Source: Roseomonas gilardii
Lineage (GTDB): Bacteria; Pseudomonadota; Alphaproteobacteria; Acetobacterales; Acetobacteraceae
Assembly (NCBI RefSeq): GCF_001941945.1
Contig: NZ_CP015583.1
Coordinates: forward strand, 1,353,001-1,417,000
Direction of reading: 5' to 3'
DNA: 64,000 nt
Below are positions 53,168-62,051 of the stretch, one piece after another (within the stretch, counting starts at the first letter, position 1; each line of letters starts with the position of its first letter). The notes under the pieces were generated by a model. It was not told the origin of the DNA, did not search any database, and was given only the letters and a program-made list of their open reading frames with translations. The translations under genes were made by a program, and so were the position numbers.

Positions 53168-54204
53168 GCCGCGCCCTCCAGCAGCGCCGCGAAGGCATCG
53201 GCGCGATCCTCCCAGCGCGGCAGCCGCTGCCCGGCGGCCCAGGAAGCATCGGCCATCTTCCGGCGCAGCAAGCGGTCGAAGATCACGCGCCGCATCGCCT
53301 TGGAGAGGCTGGCGGAATCGCCCGGCGGCGAAGCGACACCGGCGCCGGGCGGCATCAGCTCCGCCAGCGCACCGCCCTTGGTGATCGCCAGCGGCAGGCC
53401 GCGCGCCATGGCTTCGGCCACCGCCATGCCATAGCCCTCCCAGTGGGAAGCGAGGGTGAAGACGTCGCTGCGGGCATAGAGTGCCTCCAGCGCCGCGCCG
53501 GTGACGGGGCCGGCGAAGGTGACGCGTTCCTCCAGATCCAGCTCCTTCGCCAGCGCGCGCAGCGCGGCGGCGCAGGCGGGGTCGGCATCCGGCCCGGCAA
53601 TGGTCAGGTGCCAGTCGAGGTCCATGAGCCGCGCCACGGCGCGCAGCAGCACGTCATGCCCCTTGCGCGGCACGAGGACGCCGACGGCGAGGAGCTGGCA
53701 GGTCTCGCCGCCCGATCCCGGGGCACGCGGCGCCGGGTCGGTGCCCGGCTCCACCACAGCGACGCGTCCGGCCTCCACGCCGAACTCGCGCGGCAGGCTT
53801 TCGGCGGTCAGCGGCGAGGTGGCGACGAGGCGAGAGAGGCGCGGATAGAGGATCTCCTCGCGCCGCCGCAGCTCCGCGCGAGTGGCGTCGTCATGGCCCG
53901 TCTCGATGCAGGTGGGATGGTGGATCAGCCCGATGGCGCCGCGCTTCGCCAGCTCCTCCACCAACGGCGCGAAGGCGGGAAGGCCGAGGCTGTCCAGCAC
54001 GATCCGCTCCTCCGCCGCGCAGGCGGCGAGCGCCTCGCGCGCCGAGGCTTCCGCCGCCGCATCGGGCATTGGATGCCGGCCGGCGAGCTCCACCACGCGC
54101 ACCGCATGGCCGCGTTCGCGCAGCCCGGCGGTGATGCGGCGGTCATAGCCGTAGCCGCCGCTTACCGCGTCGAAAGGGGCGGGGACGAGGAAGGCGATGT
54201 TCAT
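53164..54204 (-). CDS. GT4-family glycosyltransferase
   Basis: Retaining GT-B glycosyltransferase of 346 residues. The N-terminal domain starts IAFLVPAPFDAVSGGYGYDRRI with the glycine-rich acceptor loop. The C-terminal donor domain has LLAVGVLVPRKGHDVLLRA near 178-196 and the nucleotide-sugar motif FTLASHWEGYGMAVAEAMARGLP (E-x7-E). ATG; overlaps both neighbours by four bases. In cyanobacteria GT4 enzymes glycosylate tetrahydrobiopterin; a pterin or related acceptor is suggested by the neighbours but not by this sequence itself. Confidence 0.9.
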   Translation of the reverse strand: MNIAFLVPAPFDAVSGGYGYDRRITAGLRERGHAVRVVELAGRHPMPDAAAEASAREALAACAAEERIVLDSLGLPAFAPLVEELAKRGAIGLIHHPTCIETGHDDATRAELRRREEILYPRLSRLVATSPLTAESLPREFGVEAGRVAVVEPGTDPAPRAPGSGGETCQLLAVGVLVPRKGHDVLLRAVARLMDLDWHLTIAGPDADPACAAALRALAKELDLEERVTFAGPVTGAALEALYARSDVFTLASHWEGYGMAVAEAMARGLPLAITKGGALAELMPPGAGVASPPGDSASLSKAMRRVIFDRLLRRKMADASWAAGQRLPRWEDRADAFAALLEGAA

Positions 54205-54602
54205 GCCACCGCGCCCTCATAGGCTGCCCAGGCCAGCGGGCTCTCGCGCAGCAGGATCTTCAGCGACTGCACGGCGCGTCCGCCATCGCCGAGCTTACCG
54301 TCCCGCAGGGCGGCCGAGAGCAGCCCATGGATATGCGCGCAGAGGAATTCGGTGGTGGTGTTCTGCCCGGCCAACTCGGGCACCTCGTCGAGGTTGCGGT
54401 AGTCCAGCCCGTCCAGGATGCGGCGCAGCTCGACCCGCGCGGCGGCGATGTCCACCAGCAGGTTCGCGCCGTCCAGCCGCGCGGCGCGGAACTCCGCCTC
54501 CACGACGAAGGTGGCGCCATGGACGCGCTGGGCGGGGCCGAATTCCACGCCGCGAAAGGAATGGGCGATCATGATGTGGTCGGCGACGGTCAGGCTGTAC
54601 AC
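54201..54602 (-). CDS. Divergent 6-pyruvoyl-tetrahydropterin/QueD-family protein
   Basis: T-fold homologue of 6-pyruvoyl-tetrahydropterin synthase and QueD, 133 residues. The family zinc His is His14 in MIAHSF. The usual catalytic Cys and the HGH motif appear as FGPAQRVHGATF: Ala24 replaces Cys and Ala30 replaces the second His, so only two of three zinc ligands remain. Later LDYRNLDEVPE and NTTTEFLCAHI keep the substrate Glu85. Such changes suggest a different reaction or a binding role. Start GTG at 54602, ten bases after AGGAGG; stop overlaps the glycosyltransferase start. Confidence 0.85.
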   Translation of the reverse strand: MYSLTVADHIMIAHSFRGVEFGPAQRVHGATFVVEAEFRAARLDGANLLVDIAAARVELRRILDGLDYRNLDEVPELAGQNTTTEFLCAHIHGLLSAALRDGKLGDGGRAVQSLKILLRESPLAWAAYEGAVA

Positions 54603-54779
54603 GCGGAAGGAGCCTCCTGGCGAAGGGTTGGCGCGGCCGCCGGGCGAGGGTGTGGCCGGGGTGTGCGGACAGAATTAAGGCGTGGCGCGCCGGACGGAAG
54701 AGCAGGGCGGCAGGACTTCCGCGCCGGCACCATGCCCGGCCGCGAAGTCACGGCGCCTGCCGGCTCCATACCCGAAGAC

Positions 54780-55757
54780 TCAATAGACGACGACCGGGCA
54801 GAGCGGCGCATCCTGGCCGGGCGGCGTTTCGAGCAGGCCCGGCAGCGCCTGCGGCAATTCGGCGAAAGGCAGCACCGGGCCGCAGAGCGCATCCAGCGCG
54901 GGATCGTCCAGCAGCGCCAGTGCCAGCGCCAGCCGCTCCGCGTGCGTGCGACGCCCGCGCATGGCGGGCGAGACCTGGCCGACCTGGGTGGAGAACAGGC
55001 GCAAGCGGCGCGCGTGGAAGGCCTCGCCGAGCGGCAGGGCGATCTCCGCATCGCCGAACCAGGAGGCCTCCAGGATGCGCGCTTCCATCGTCGCGCAGCG
55101 GAGCGCGAGGCGCAGCCCCTCCGCGCTGGCGCTGGCATGGATGATCAGTTCCCGCTCCGCCGGCGCTTCCTCCGGCCCGGCGAAGCGCAGGCCGAGCCCT
55201 TCCGCCACCGTGCGGCGCGCGGGATCGCGGTCGAGGATATGGAGATCAATGCCGGGGATGCGCGACATCAGGAAGGCGGCGAGCAGCCCGACCACGCCCG
55301 CGCCGATCACCAGCGCGCGCTCGCCCATCAGCGGCGCGGCATCCCAGAGGATATTGAGCGCCGTCTCCATGTTCGCGGCCAGCACGGCGCGGCGATCGGG
55401 GATGCGGTCGGGCACGGGGATGCACATCGCGGCCGGCGCCACGAAACGGTCCTGGTGCGGATGCAGGCAGAAGACGCGGCGCCCAAGCAGCCGCTCCGGC
55501 CCGGACTCCACCACGCCCACCGCCGCGTAGCCGTATTTCACCGGGAAGGGGAAGGCACCGCCCATCAGCGGCGCGGCCATGACGCCCCACTGGCTTTCCG
55601 GCACGCGGCCGGCGAGAACGAGGCGCTCCGTGCCGCGCGACACCCCGCTGGCGAGGCTGCGCACCAGCGCCTCCTCCGGGCCGGGCGCGGGCAGGATCTC
55701 GCGCCGCAGCTCGGCCCGGCCGGGCGCGACGCTCCAGAGCGCCGTCGCCTCCGTCAC
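54780..55757 (-). CDS. BchC-like medium-chain dehydrogenase
   Basis: Medium-chain dehydrogenase/reductase of 325 residues. The N-terminal GroES-like half carries LASGVSRGTERLVLAG in place of the zinc-alcohol-dehydrogenase Cys, as in bacteriochlorophyllide dehydrogenase BchC and related zinc-free reductases. The nucleotide-binding GAGVVGLLAAFL motif is near 152-163 and IIHASASAEGLRLALR follows. It probably reduces or oxidises a side-chain keto/hydroxyl group, a role like sepiapterin reductase. Overlaps the RibD-type gene by four bases; 177 bp separate it from the pterin-synthase-like gene. Confidence 0.85.
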   Translation of the reverse strand: MTEATALWSVAPGRAELRREILPAPGPEEALVRSLASGVSRGTERLVLAGRVPESQWGVMAAPLMGGAFPFPVKYGYAAVGVVESGPERLLGRRVFCLHPHQDRFVAPAAMCIPVPDRIPDRRAVLAANMETALNILWDAAPLMGERALVIGAGVVGLLAAFLMSRIPGIDLHILDRDPARRTVAEGLGLRFAGPEEAPAERELIIHASASAEGLRLALRCATMEARILEASWFGDAEIALPLGEAFHARRLRLFSTQVGQVSPAMRGRRTHAERLALALALLDDPALDALCGPVLPFAELPQALPGLLETPPGQDAPLCPVVVY

Positions 55758-56536
55758 GCCGTGGCTTCCCGGCAGATGCCCGGCCTGGCCTGGTCCAGAG
55801 GGATGTCGAAGAGCACGTCGTCGCCCAGCGAATGCACCGTCCAGGCGAAACGCAGCCCCTCGGCGATGCGCGCGACCTCCGGCAGCACGAAGGCCGGGCG
55901 GCCGGAACCCAGGATGACCGGCGCCACGGTCAGGTGCAGCCGGTCCAGCAGGCCCGCCGCCAGGAAGCGGGAGACGGTGATGCCGCCGCCCTCCACGAAG
56001 ACGCGGCGCAGCCCCCGTGCGAAGAGCGCCCGCATCAGGGCGGGCAGGAAGCCGTCGCGCGGCAGGCGCAGGATCTCGGCGCTGCCGTGATGCGTGCCGC
56101 CATCGCCCGGCGCGTCCTCGGCGCAGGCCAGGAGGGTGCGCGGCGGGCCGGCGAAGACCTTGTGGCCGGTGCCCAGCCGCCGTTCCGTGTCGATCACCAC
56201 GCGCACCGGGTCGGGGCCGTCCACCTCCCGCGTCGTGAGCCGCGGGTCGTCGGCCGCGACCGTGCCGGCGCCGACCACCACGGCATCGAAGAGCGCGCGC
56301 AGCCGGTGCGTGTGCAGGATGTCGCCCCGACCGCCGATCCAGTGGCTGGCGCCACAGGCGGTGGCGATGCGCCCGTCCAGCGTCTGGGCGAGGCGGCCGA
56401 GCACGAGGCAGCGTCCATCCCCGTCCCCGGCGGGGCGCAGCAGCGGCATGAAGAGGCGCGCGAGCGCATGGTCCGGCGGTGGCGGCCCGCCGCGCGCCGC
56501 GCGCATCAGCATGGCCCAGGCGTCGTCATCTCCCAT
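55754..56536 (-). CDS. RibD C-terminal-domain (DHFR-like) reductase
   Basis: Stand-alone reductase domain of RibD type, 260 residues, lacking the deaminase half. Characteristic segments are GRLAQTLDGRIATACGASHWIGG (about 53-75), FDAVVVGAGTVAADDPRLTTR, the Arg/Lys-rich NADPH loop RVVIDTERRLGTGHKVF, and RRVFVEGGGITVSRFLAAGL. In riboflavin synthesis this domain reduces a ribosylaminopyrimidine; free-standing relatives reduce pteridine-like or folate-like compounds. First gene of the operon: ATG at 56536, stop overlapping the dehydrogenase start. The N-terminal ~45 residues are unconserved. Confidence 0.88.
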   Translation of the reverse strand: MGDDDAWAMLMRAARGGPPPPDHALARLFMPLLRPAGDGDGRCLVLGRLAQTLDGRIATACGASHWIGGRGDILHTHRLRALFDAVVVGAGTVAADDPRLTTREVDGPDPVRVVIDTERRLGTGHKVFAGPPRTLLACAEDAPGDGGTHHGSAEILRLPRDGFLPALMRALFARGLRRVFVEGGGITVSRFLAAGLLDRLHLTVAPVILGSGRPAFVLPEVARIAEGLRFAWTVHSLGDDVLFDIPLDQARPGICREATA

Positions 56537-56653
56537 GCCTTCGGCTATGCCGCAGGCCGGAACGGGGCGCCATCCCGGGCGCGGCATTCCCCTGGCGGCT
56601 CGCGCGATTGTTCGGCGCGGCCGTCCCACCCCCGCGGGGCCGGGGAAGAGCGC

Positions 56654-57061
56654 TCAGGCGCGGGTGCCGATGCTCAGGAAGGGCACCGGGCGCAGCGGCG
56701 CGCGGCGGCCGCCGGTGGTGTAGGTGACCGGCTGCGCATAGGGCAGGGCGGCGCCCGCGATGGTCTCGATCACCTTGGCCTGCAGGGCGATGGCGCGTTC
56801 CAGCAGGCGGCGGTTCTCGTCCGAGAGGTCCTTCAGCCGCAGGGAAAGCTGTTCGGTTTCCTCGCGCTGTGTCTCGTCGGCGATCCGCGCACCCGTCCGG
56901 TGCACGGCGACATGCGCGGCGGAGAAGGCCTCGGAGGCGCGGATCTTGGCATCCGCGAGCTTCGCGGCGCGCAGCAGGTCGAGCCGCGCCAGGGCCTCGT
57001 TCTCCTCGGCCAGGGCCTCGGCGAGGCGGTGGCCGGCGGTGATCAGCGACTGCATCATCAT
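56654..57061 (-). CDS. FlgN-like flagellar chaperone
   Basis: 135-residue helical protein. A long Leu/Ala/Glu amphipathic helix set covers about 5-100, with ALAEENEALARLDLLRAAKLADAK and LKDLSDENRRLLERAIALQAK as heptad segments, then a beta-like tail. This organisation, and its place directly after the flgI-flgJ-like pair, fit FlgN-type export chaperones for hook-associated proteins. Primary sequence conservation is low in the family. The first of three consecutive ATGs (57061) overlaps the flgJ-like stop as ATGA. Confidence 0.72.
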   Translation of the reverse strand: MMMQSLITAGHRLAEALAEENEALARLDLLRAAKLADAKIRASEAFSAAHVAVHRTGARIADETQREETEQLSLRLKDLSDENRRLLERAIALQAKVIETIAGAALPYAQPVTYTTGGRRAPLRPVPFLSIGTRA

Positions 57062-57390
57062 GCGGGGGATTCTCCACCGTCAGGGATTGAGGAAGGGTTC
57101 GCGGCGCCCGTCCCGGCACCTGATCCTTGCGCGCGCAGCATCTCCTGCATCACCGAGGCGGCGAGACCGATGCCGCCCTGGCGGCTCCAGGCCTCGGCAT
57201 AGGCGTCCACCAGCATCGGCCGCCATTGCCCTTCCGCCGCGCCGCCGCCAAAGGTGCCGGCGCTGACGGTGGCGAAGGCGGGCTGCAGCAGCGCGCCCAG
57301 GGCCTGGGCCTCGAACTTCCGCGCGGCCTCGCGCACCGCCTCCAGGCGGGGCGGCTGGCCGGAGACCGTGGAGGGCAGGGTGGGGCCCAT
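57058..57390 (-). CDS. flgJ: FlgJ-like rod-binding protein
   Basis: 110-residue protein matching the N-terminal rod-binding domain of FlgJ, without the muramidase domain. The conserved RKFEAQALGALLQPAF helix is at about 23-38, then GGGAAEGQWRPMLVDAYAEAWSRQGGIGLAASVMQEMLR. This short form is the alphaproteobacterial standard (called CheL in some annotations). ATG shares a base with the flgI stop (TGATG) and the stop overlaps the FlgN-like start, so the three are one translational unit. Confidence 0.88.
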   Translation of the reverse strand: MGPTLPSTVSGQPPRLEAVREAARKFEAQALGALLQPAFATVSAGTFGGGAAEGQWRPMLVDAYAEAWSRQGGIGLAASVMQEMLRAQGSGAGTGAANPSSIPDGGESPA

Positions 57391-58517
57391 CAGCGCACCT
57401 CCAGCTCGGCCTGCAAGGCACCCGCCGCCTTGATGGATTGCAGGATGGTGATCATGTCGCGCGGCCCGACGCCCAGGGCGTTCAGCCCGTTCACCAGCTC
57501 CTGCAGCGTGACGGAGCGCGGCAGGATGCCGAGGCGGCGGCCGTTCTGGTCGTCCACCTCGATGCCGGTGCGCGGCACCACCGTGGTCTGGCCGTTGGAA
57601 AGCGGCGCGGGCTGGCTCACCTGCGGCGTCTCGGTGATCCGGATGGTCAGGTTGCCCTGGGCGATGGCGACGGTGGAGATTCGCACATCGGCGCCCATGA
57701 CGATGGTGCCGGAGGCCTCCTCGATCACCACCTTGGCCGACTGGTCGGGCACGACGCGGAGCTGTTCGATCTCCCCGAGCAGGCCGGCCACGTCCATGCC
57801 GCGCGTCATCATCACCACGGTGCGCGGGTCGGTGGCGGTGGCGAGGCCGGGGAAGCGCGCGTTGATCGCTCCCGCGATCCGGCGCGCCGTGGTCATGTCC
57901 GGGTTCCGCAGGCCGAGGCGGACGCGGTCGTGCCCGGCCAGCTCGAAGGGGATCTCGCGCTCCACCACCGCGCCGCTGGCGATGCGCCCGGCGGTGGGCA
58001 CGCCCCGCTGCACCGAGGCGGCCTGCCCCTTGGCACCGATCGCGCCCGTGGCGAGCGCGCCCTGGGAGACGGCATAGACCTCCCCATCCGCGCCCAGCAG
58101 CGGCGTCACGAGCAGCGTGCCGCCGGTGAGGTTGGAGGCATCGCCCAGGGCCGAGACCGCCACGTCGATACGCGAGCCGGGCCGCGCGAAGGCGGGCAGG
58201 TTCGCCGTGACCATCACCGCGGCGACATTCTTGGTGTCGAGCTGCTTCTCGTTGTCGCGGGTGTTGACGCCCAGGCGTTCCAGCATCCCGACCAGGGACT
58301 GGCGGGTGAAGACGGCGGAGCGGAGCTTGTCGCCCGTGCCGGGCAGGCCGACCACCAGCCCGTAGCCGACGAGCTGGTTGTCACGGACCCCCTCCACATC
58401 GGCGATGTCCTTGATCCGCACCTGGGCCATGGCCTGGGGGGCCAGCAAGGGCAGGAGGACGAGGGCGCAACCCAGCAGCAGCGCGGGCAGCGCCTTGATG
58501 AATCCACATCCGGCCAT
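57390..58517 (-). CDS. flgI: Flagellar P-ring protein FlgI
   Basis: Periplasmic P-ring subunit surrounding the flagellar rod, 375 residues. A Sec signal peptide with a Leu/Ala core ends at PQAMAQ (residue about 31). The mature start VRIKDIADVEGVRDNQLVGYGLVVGLPGTGD is diagnostic, followed by MLERLGVN, KNVAAVMVTANLPAFARPG and the C-terminal LQELVNGLNALGVGPRDMITILQSIKAAGALQAELEV. The ATG at 58517 starts the signal directly; 14 extra in-frame codons precede it. First gene of the minus-strand flgI-flgJ-flgN unit, divergent from fliX. Confidence 0.96.
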   Translation of the reverse strand: MAGCGFIKALPALLLGCALVLLPLLAPQAMAQVRIKDIADVEGVRDNQLVGYGLVVGLPGTGDKLRSAVFTRQSLVGMLERLGVNTRDNEKQLDTKNVAAVMVTANLPAFARPGSRIDVAVSALGDASNLTGGTLLVTPLLGADGEVYAVSQGALATGAIGAKGQAASVQRGVPTAGRIASGAVVEREIPFELAGHDRVRLGLRNPDMTTARRIAGAINARFPGLATATDPRTVVMMTRGMDVAGLLGEIEQLRVVPDQSAKVVIEEASGTIVMGADVRISTVAIAQGNLTIRITETPQVSQPAPLSNGQTTVVPRTGIEVDDQNGRRLGILPRSVTLQELVNGLNALGVGPRDMITILQSIKAAGALQAELEVR

Positions 58518-58668
58518 GTTTGCCGTTCGGAAACCGGTTCGGGGGAGGATAGGGCGCATCACGCCACGGCACAGCGCAACCGCCGTGCCAGGCATGGAGC
58601 GGGGCGAGGGCGGCAGAAGCTGCCGCCGTCCCGGCCAGAACAGCAGTCCGGCGGCAAAAGGAGCCCAG

Positions 58669-59085
58669 ATGATCCAGCGTGTCAGCGAAACACGACCCGG
58701 CCTTCCCCTCGGCGGACCGCGCCGCGCCGCCGGGCGGGGCGGAGGCTTCCGGCTGGCGGAGGGCGGCGAGGCCCATGCCGCGGCGGCGGACGGCGCCGTG
58801 CCGGTCCTGGCCGCCGGGCTGCTGGCGATCCAGGAGGGCGGGGAGCGCGACGGGGAATGCGACCGGCGGGCGGCCCGGCGGGGGGAGGCGATGCTGGAGG
58901 AGCTGGCGGGCTTCCAGGCCGACCTCCTGCGCGGCCGGGCGGACCCCGAGCGGTTGCGGCGGCTGGCCGGGTTGTCGGAGGGCGAGACGCCATCCGATTC
59001 CCGTCTCGCGGAGGCCCTGGAGGCCATTTCCCTGCGCGCGAAGGTTGAATTGGCCCGATTGGAGGTTCGCGGGCGTGGCGTTTGA
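58669..59085 (+). CDS. fliX: Flagellar assembly regulator FliX
   Basis: 138-residue protein of the FliX family, which in alphaproteobacteria couples early flagellar assembly to class II/III gene expression through FlbD. The C-terminal helical half (about 65-138), RRGEAMLEELAGFQADLLRGRADPERLRRLAGL, then LAEALEAISLRAKVELARLE, is the conserved part; the N-terminus is Gly/Arg-rich and flexible. ATG six bases after AAGGAG. Its presence opposite flgI is the arrangement known from Caulobacter relatives. Confidence 0.9.
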   Translation: MIQRVSETRPGLPLGGPRRAAGRGGGFRLAEGGEAHAAAADGAVPVLAAGLLAIQEGGERDGECDRRAARRGEAMLEELAGFQADLLRGRADPERLRRLAGLSEGETPSDSRLAEALEAISLRAKVELARLEVRGRGV

Positions 59086-59210
59086 GCCACCCTGTCTCTG
59101 AAACATCTCAACTGCCCTCTTGGCTTGGCAGCCATGCGCCTTGTATGAGGCTCACGGTTTCGTGGACCGGGAATGCCGCCGGGGCTCACGAAGACTGAGG
59201 GATGTACGTG

Positions 59211-59627
59211 ATGCTGGTGACCCTACCGCCGGATTATCGTCCGACCGAATCCGAGCCTTTCATGAACCCTCAGCAGCTGCAGTATTTCCGGCAGAAGCTG
59301 CTGCGCTGGCGTCAGGACCTGTTGCGGGAGGCCGGGGAGACCCTGAGTTCCATGGGGCAGGGGGGCATCATCGAGGCCGACCTGACCGACCGGGCCAGTG
59401 TCGAGACCGATCGCGCCCTGGAGTTGCGGACCCGGGACCGCGCCCGCAAGCTGATCAGCAAGATCGACATGGCGCTGGAGCGGATCGAGAACGGCACCTA
59501 TGGCTATTGCGAGGAGACCGGCGAGCCGATCGGCCTGAAGCGCCTGGAGGCCCGCCCGATCGCCACCCTGTCCATCGAGGCGCAGGAGCGCCACGAGCGC
59601 ATGGAGCGCGTCCACCGGGACGACTGA
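59211..59627 (+). CDS. dksA: RNA polymerase-binding protein DksA
   Basis: Secondary-channel regulator that potentiates ppGpp control of transcription initiation. 138 residues: an N-terminal LPPDYRPTESEPFMNPQQLQYFR, a long coiled coil with DxxDxA-like tip (EADLTDRASVETD near 56-68), and a C-terminal YGYCEETGEPIGLKRLEARP. Only one Cys of the zinc finger remains (the DksA C4 site is CxxC-CxxC), so this is a zinc-independent type. The ATG at 59211 is preferred, nine bases after GAGGG. Confidence 0.95.
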   Translation: MLVTLPPDYRPTESEPFMNPQQLQYFRQKLLRWRQDLLREAGETLSSMGQGGIIEADLTDRASVETDRALELRTRDRARKLISKIDMALERIENGTYGYCEETGEPIGLKRLEARPIATLSIEAQERHERMERVHRDD

Positions 59628-59912
59628 CCGGCGCGAAGGGGCCTCCGGGCATCGTTTCCACTGCCGGAGTGCCGCCGCAGGGGCCGAGGATGCTTGCAAT
59701 TCCGGTTCCGACAGCGCAAATGTGCCACCGCGATAGCGGGGGTCCGGCATCCCCCGGGTTCATCCCCGGGTCCACCCTCCCGGGGGCACCCCGGGACGGA
59801 CCAGAACCCTTGAGTGAGAACCAGTCTGGCGGGCGAGGCGGCGAGGAGCCGCCCCGGTCCCGCCGCAATGCTTACCCGCGCGGCAGGCGCCGCGAGCTTT
59901 TGGAGGCCCACC
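59628..59912. other. fusA 5' leader region, GC-hairpin rich
   Basis: 285 bp without a supported gene. It holds several GGG/CCC tracts, for example CCCCCGGGTTCATCCCCGGG near 59750 and CCTCCCGGGGGCACCCCGGG near 59780, which could form competing hairpins upstream of the GTG start of fusA. A promoter is expected here; no good -35/-10 pair is visible. Confidence 0.35.
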
Positions 59913-61994
59913 GTGGCGCGTACCCCGCTCGACAAGATCCGGAACATCGGGATCACGGCGCATATCGACGCCGGCAAGACCACCACGACCGAGCGCATCC
60001 TCTACTACACCGGCAAGTCCCATAAGATCGGTGAGGTGCACGACGGCAACACCACGACCGACTACATGGAGCAGGAGCGGGAGCGTGGCATCACGATCAC
60101 CTCCGCCGCCGTGACGGCCGTGTGGCACGACTACCGCATCAACGTCATCGACACCCCGGGCCACATCGACTTCAACATCGAGGTGAACCGCTCGCTGCGC
60201 GTGCTCGACGGCGCGGTGTTCATCATCGAGGGCGTGGCCGGCGTGCAGCCGCAGTCCGAGACCAACTGGCGCCTGGCCGACCGCTACAACGTCCCGCGCA
60301 TCATCTTCATCAACAAGCTGGACCGCACGGGCGCCGACTTCTACCGCGCCGCGGACACGCTGACCGAGAAGCTGGGCATCAACTGGGTCGCCCTGCAGCT
60401 GCCGATCGGCATCGAGGAGAACCTCAGGGGCGTCGTCGACCTGGTCGAGATGAAGGCCCTGATCTGGGAAGGCGACGAGCTGGGCGCCAAGTACCATGAG
60501 GCCCCGATCCCCGACGACCTCAAGGAGAAGGCGGACGAGTACCGCCAGAAGCTGCTCGACGCCGTGCTCGGCATGGATGACGCGGCCATGGAGCAGTACT
60601 TCGAGACGGGCGACGTGGACGTCGCGACCCTGAAGGCCTGCATCAAGAAGGGCACGATCGCCGGCGAGTTCCGCCCGGTCTTCTGCGGCTCCGCCTTCAA
60701 GAACAAGGGCGTGCAGCCGCTGCTGGACGGCGTGGTGGACTACCTGCCGAGCCCGGTGGACATCGAGGGCATCAAGGTCGCCCCCGAGGAGGGCGAGGAC
60801 GAGGACGCCGAGCGCCGCGTGATCCCCGCGGACGAGAACGCGCCTTTCGCCGGCCTGGCGTTCAAGATCATCAACGACAAGTACGGCAACCTGACCTTCG
60901 TCCGCGTCTATCGCGGCGTGCTGCGCTCCGGTGACCAGGTCCTGAACACGACCAAGGGCAACAAGGAGCGCGTCGGCCGCATGTTCCAGATGCATGCCGA
61001 CAAGCGCGAGGAGATCAAGGAGGTCTTCGCCGGCGACATCGCGGCCTTCGTGGGCCTGAAGGACACCGGCACGGGCGACACCCTGGCCTCCGCCGACGAC
61101 CCGGTGGTGCTGGAGCGCATGGCCTTCCCGGTGCCCGTGATCGACATCTCCGTCGAGCCGAAGACCAAGGAAGGCATCGAGAAGATGACCCTTGGCCTGC
61201 AGAAGCTGGCGGGCGAGGATCCTTCCCTGCGGCTGAAGACCGACCAGGAGACCGGCCAGACCATCCTGTCCGGGATGGGCGAGCTGCACCTGGAGATCAT
61301 CATCGACCGCCTCCGCCGCGAATACGGCGTGGACGCCAATATCGGCGCCCCGCAGGTCGCGTACCGCGAGACGATCACCAAGGCGCACACCGAGACCTAT
61401 ACCCATAAGAAGCAGTCGGGTGGCTCGGGCCAGTTCGCCGAGGTGAAGATCATGTTCGAGCCGAAGGAGCGGAACACGGGCATCGAGTTCGTGAACGCCG
61501 TGGTCGGCGGCACGGTGCCGAAGGAGTACATCCCGGCGGTCGACAAGGGCATCAAGGTCCAGGCCGACACCGGCGTGCTCGCCGGCTTCCCGACGGTGGA
61601 CTTCAAGTTCACCCTGCTGGACGGCAAGTACCACGACGTCGACTCCTCCGCCCTGGCGTTCGAGATCGCCGGCAAGGCCTGCTTCCGCGAAGGCATGAAG
61701 AAGGCCGGCCCGGTGATCCTGGAGCCGATCATGGACGTGGAGGTCACCACCCCGCAGGACCATGTCGGTGACGTGGTGGGTGACCTGAACCGCCGCCGTG
61801 GCGTGATCCAGTCGCAGGACATGGCCGGCACCTCGGTCATCGTCCGGGCGCATGTCCCGCTGAAGGAGATGTTCGGCTATATCTCCAACCTGCGTGGCAT
61901 GACCAAGGGGCGCGCGTCCTTCTCGATGCAGTTCCACCACTACGATCCGGTGCCGCGCAACGTGGCCGAAGAGATCATGAAGGCCAGCGCCTGA
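59913..61994 (+). CDS. fusA: Elongation factor G
   Basis: GTPase that translocates tRNA-mRNA on the ribosome, 693 residues with all five EF-G domains. The G1 loop [15 protein letters not shown] is near 18-32, switch [10 protein letters not shown] near 85-92, and NKLDRTGAD follows. Switch I reads [19 protein letters not shown], where most proteobacterial EF-Gs have a GxATMDWMEQEQERGIT form, so it is clearly divergent. Start GTG at 59913, six bases after TGGAGG. It is not next to rpsL, rpsG or tufA. Codon choice is uniform and optimised, so it is probably highly expressed. A strong terminator follows. Confidence 0.95.
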   Translation: MARTPLDKIRNIGITAHIDAGKTTTTERILYYTGKSHKIGEVHDGNTTTDYMEQERERGITITSAAVTAVWHDYRINVIDTPGHIDFNIEVNRSLRVLDGAVFIIEGVAGVQPQSETNWRLADRYNVPRIIFINKLDRTGADFYRAADTLTEKLGINWVALQLPIGIEENLRGVVDLVEMKALIWEGDELGAKYHEAPIPDDLKEKADEYRQKLLDAVLGMDDAAMEQYFETGDVDVATLKACIKKGTIAGEFRPVFCGSAFKNKGVQPLLDGVVDYLPSPVDIEGIKVAPEEGEDEDAERRVIPADENAPFAGLAFKIINDKYGNLTFVRVYRGVLRSGDQVLNTTKGNKERVGRMFQMHADKREEIKEVFAGDIAAFVGLKDTGTGDTLASADDPVVLERMAFPVPVIDISVEPKTKEGIEKMTLGLQKLAGEDPSLRLKTDQETGQTILSGMGELHLEIIIDRLRREYGVDANIGAPQVAYRETITKAHTETYTHKKQSGGSGQFAEVKIMFEPKERNTGIEFVNAVVGGTVPKEYIPAVDKGIKVQADTGVLAGFPTVDFKFTLLDGKYHDVDSSALAFEIAGKACFREGMKKAGPVILEPIMDVEVTTPQDHVGDVVGDLNRRRGVIQSQDMAGTSVIVRAHVPLKEMFGYISNLRGMTKGRASFSMQFHHYDPVPRNVAEEIMKASA

Positions 61995-62051
61995 TTTCTC
62001 AGGCGTGAAGGTCCGGTTCCCGCCTTGGCGGGGGCCGGCCGGGCTGTGACG

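Noticed and set aside
54780-55757. The BchC-like dehydrogenase as true bacteriochlorophyll BchC
   Set aside because: No other bch, crt or puf gene is nearby, and its operon partners are pterin-type. The similarity is at family level.
59814-59912. An upstream in-frame ATG extending fusA
   Set aside because: The extra 33 residues are unconserved, while the GTG at 59913 has a good ribosome site and matches the usual EF-G N-terminus.
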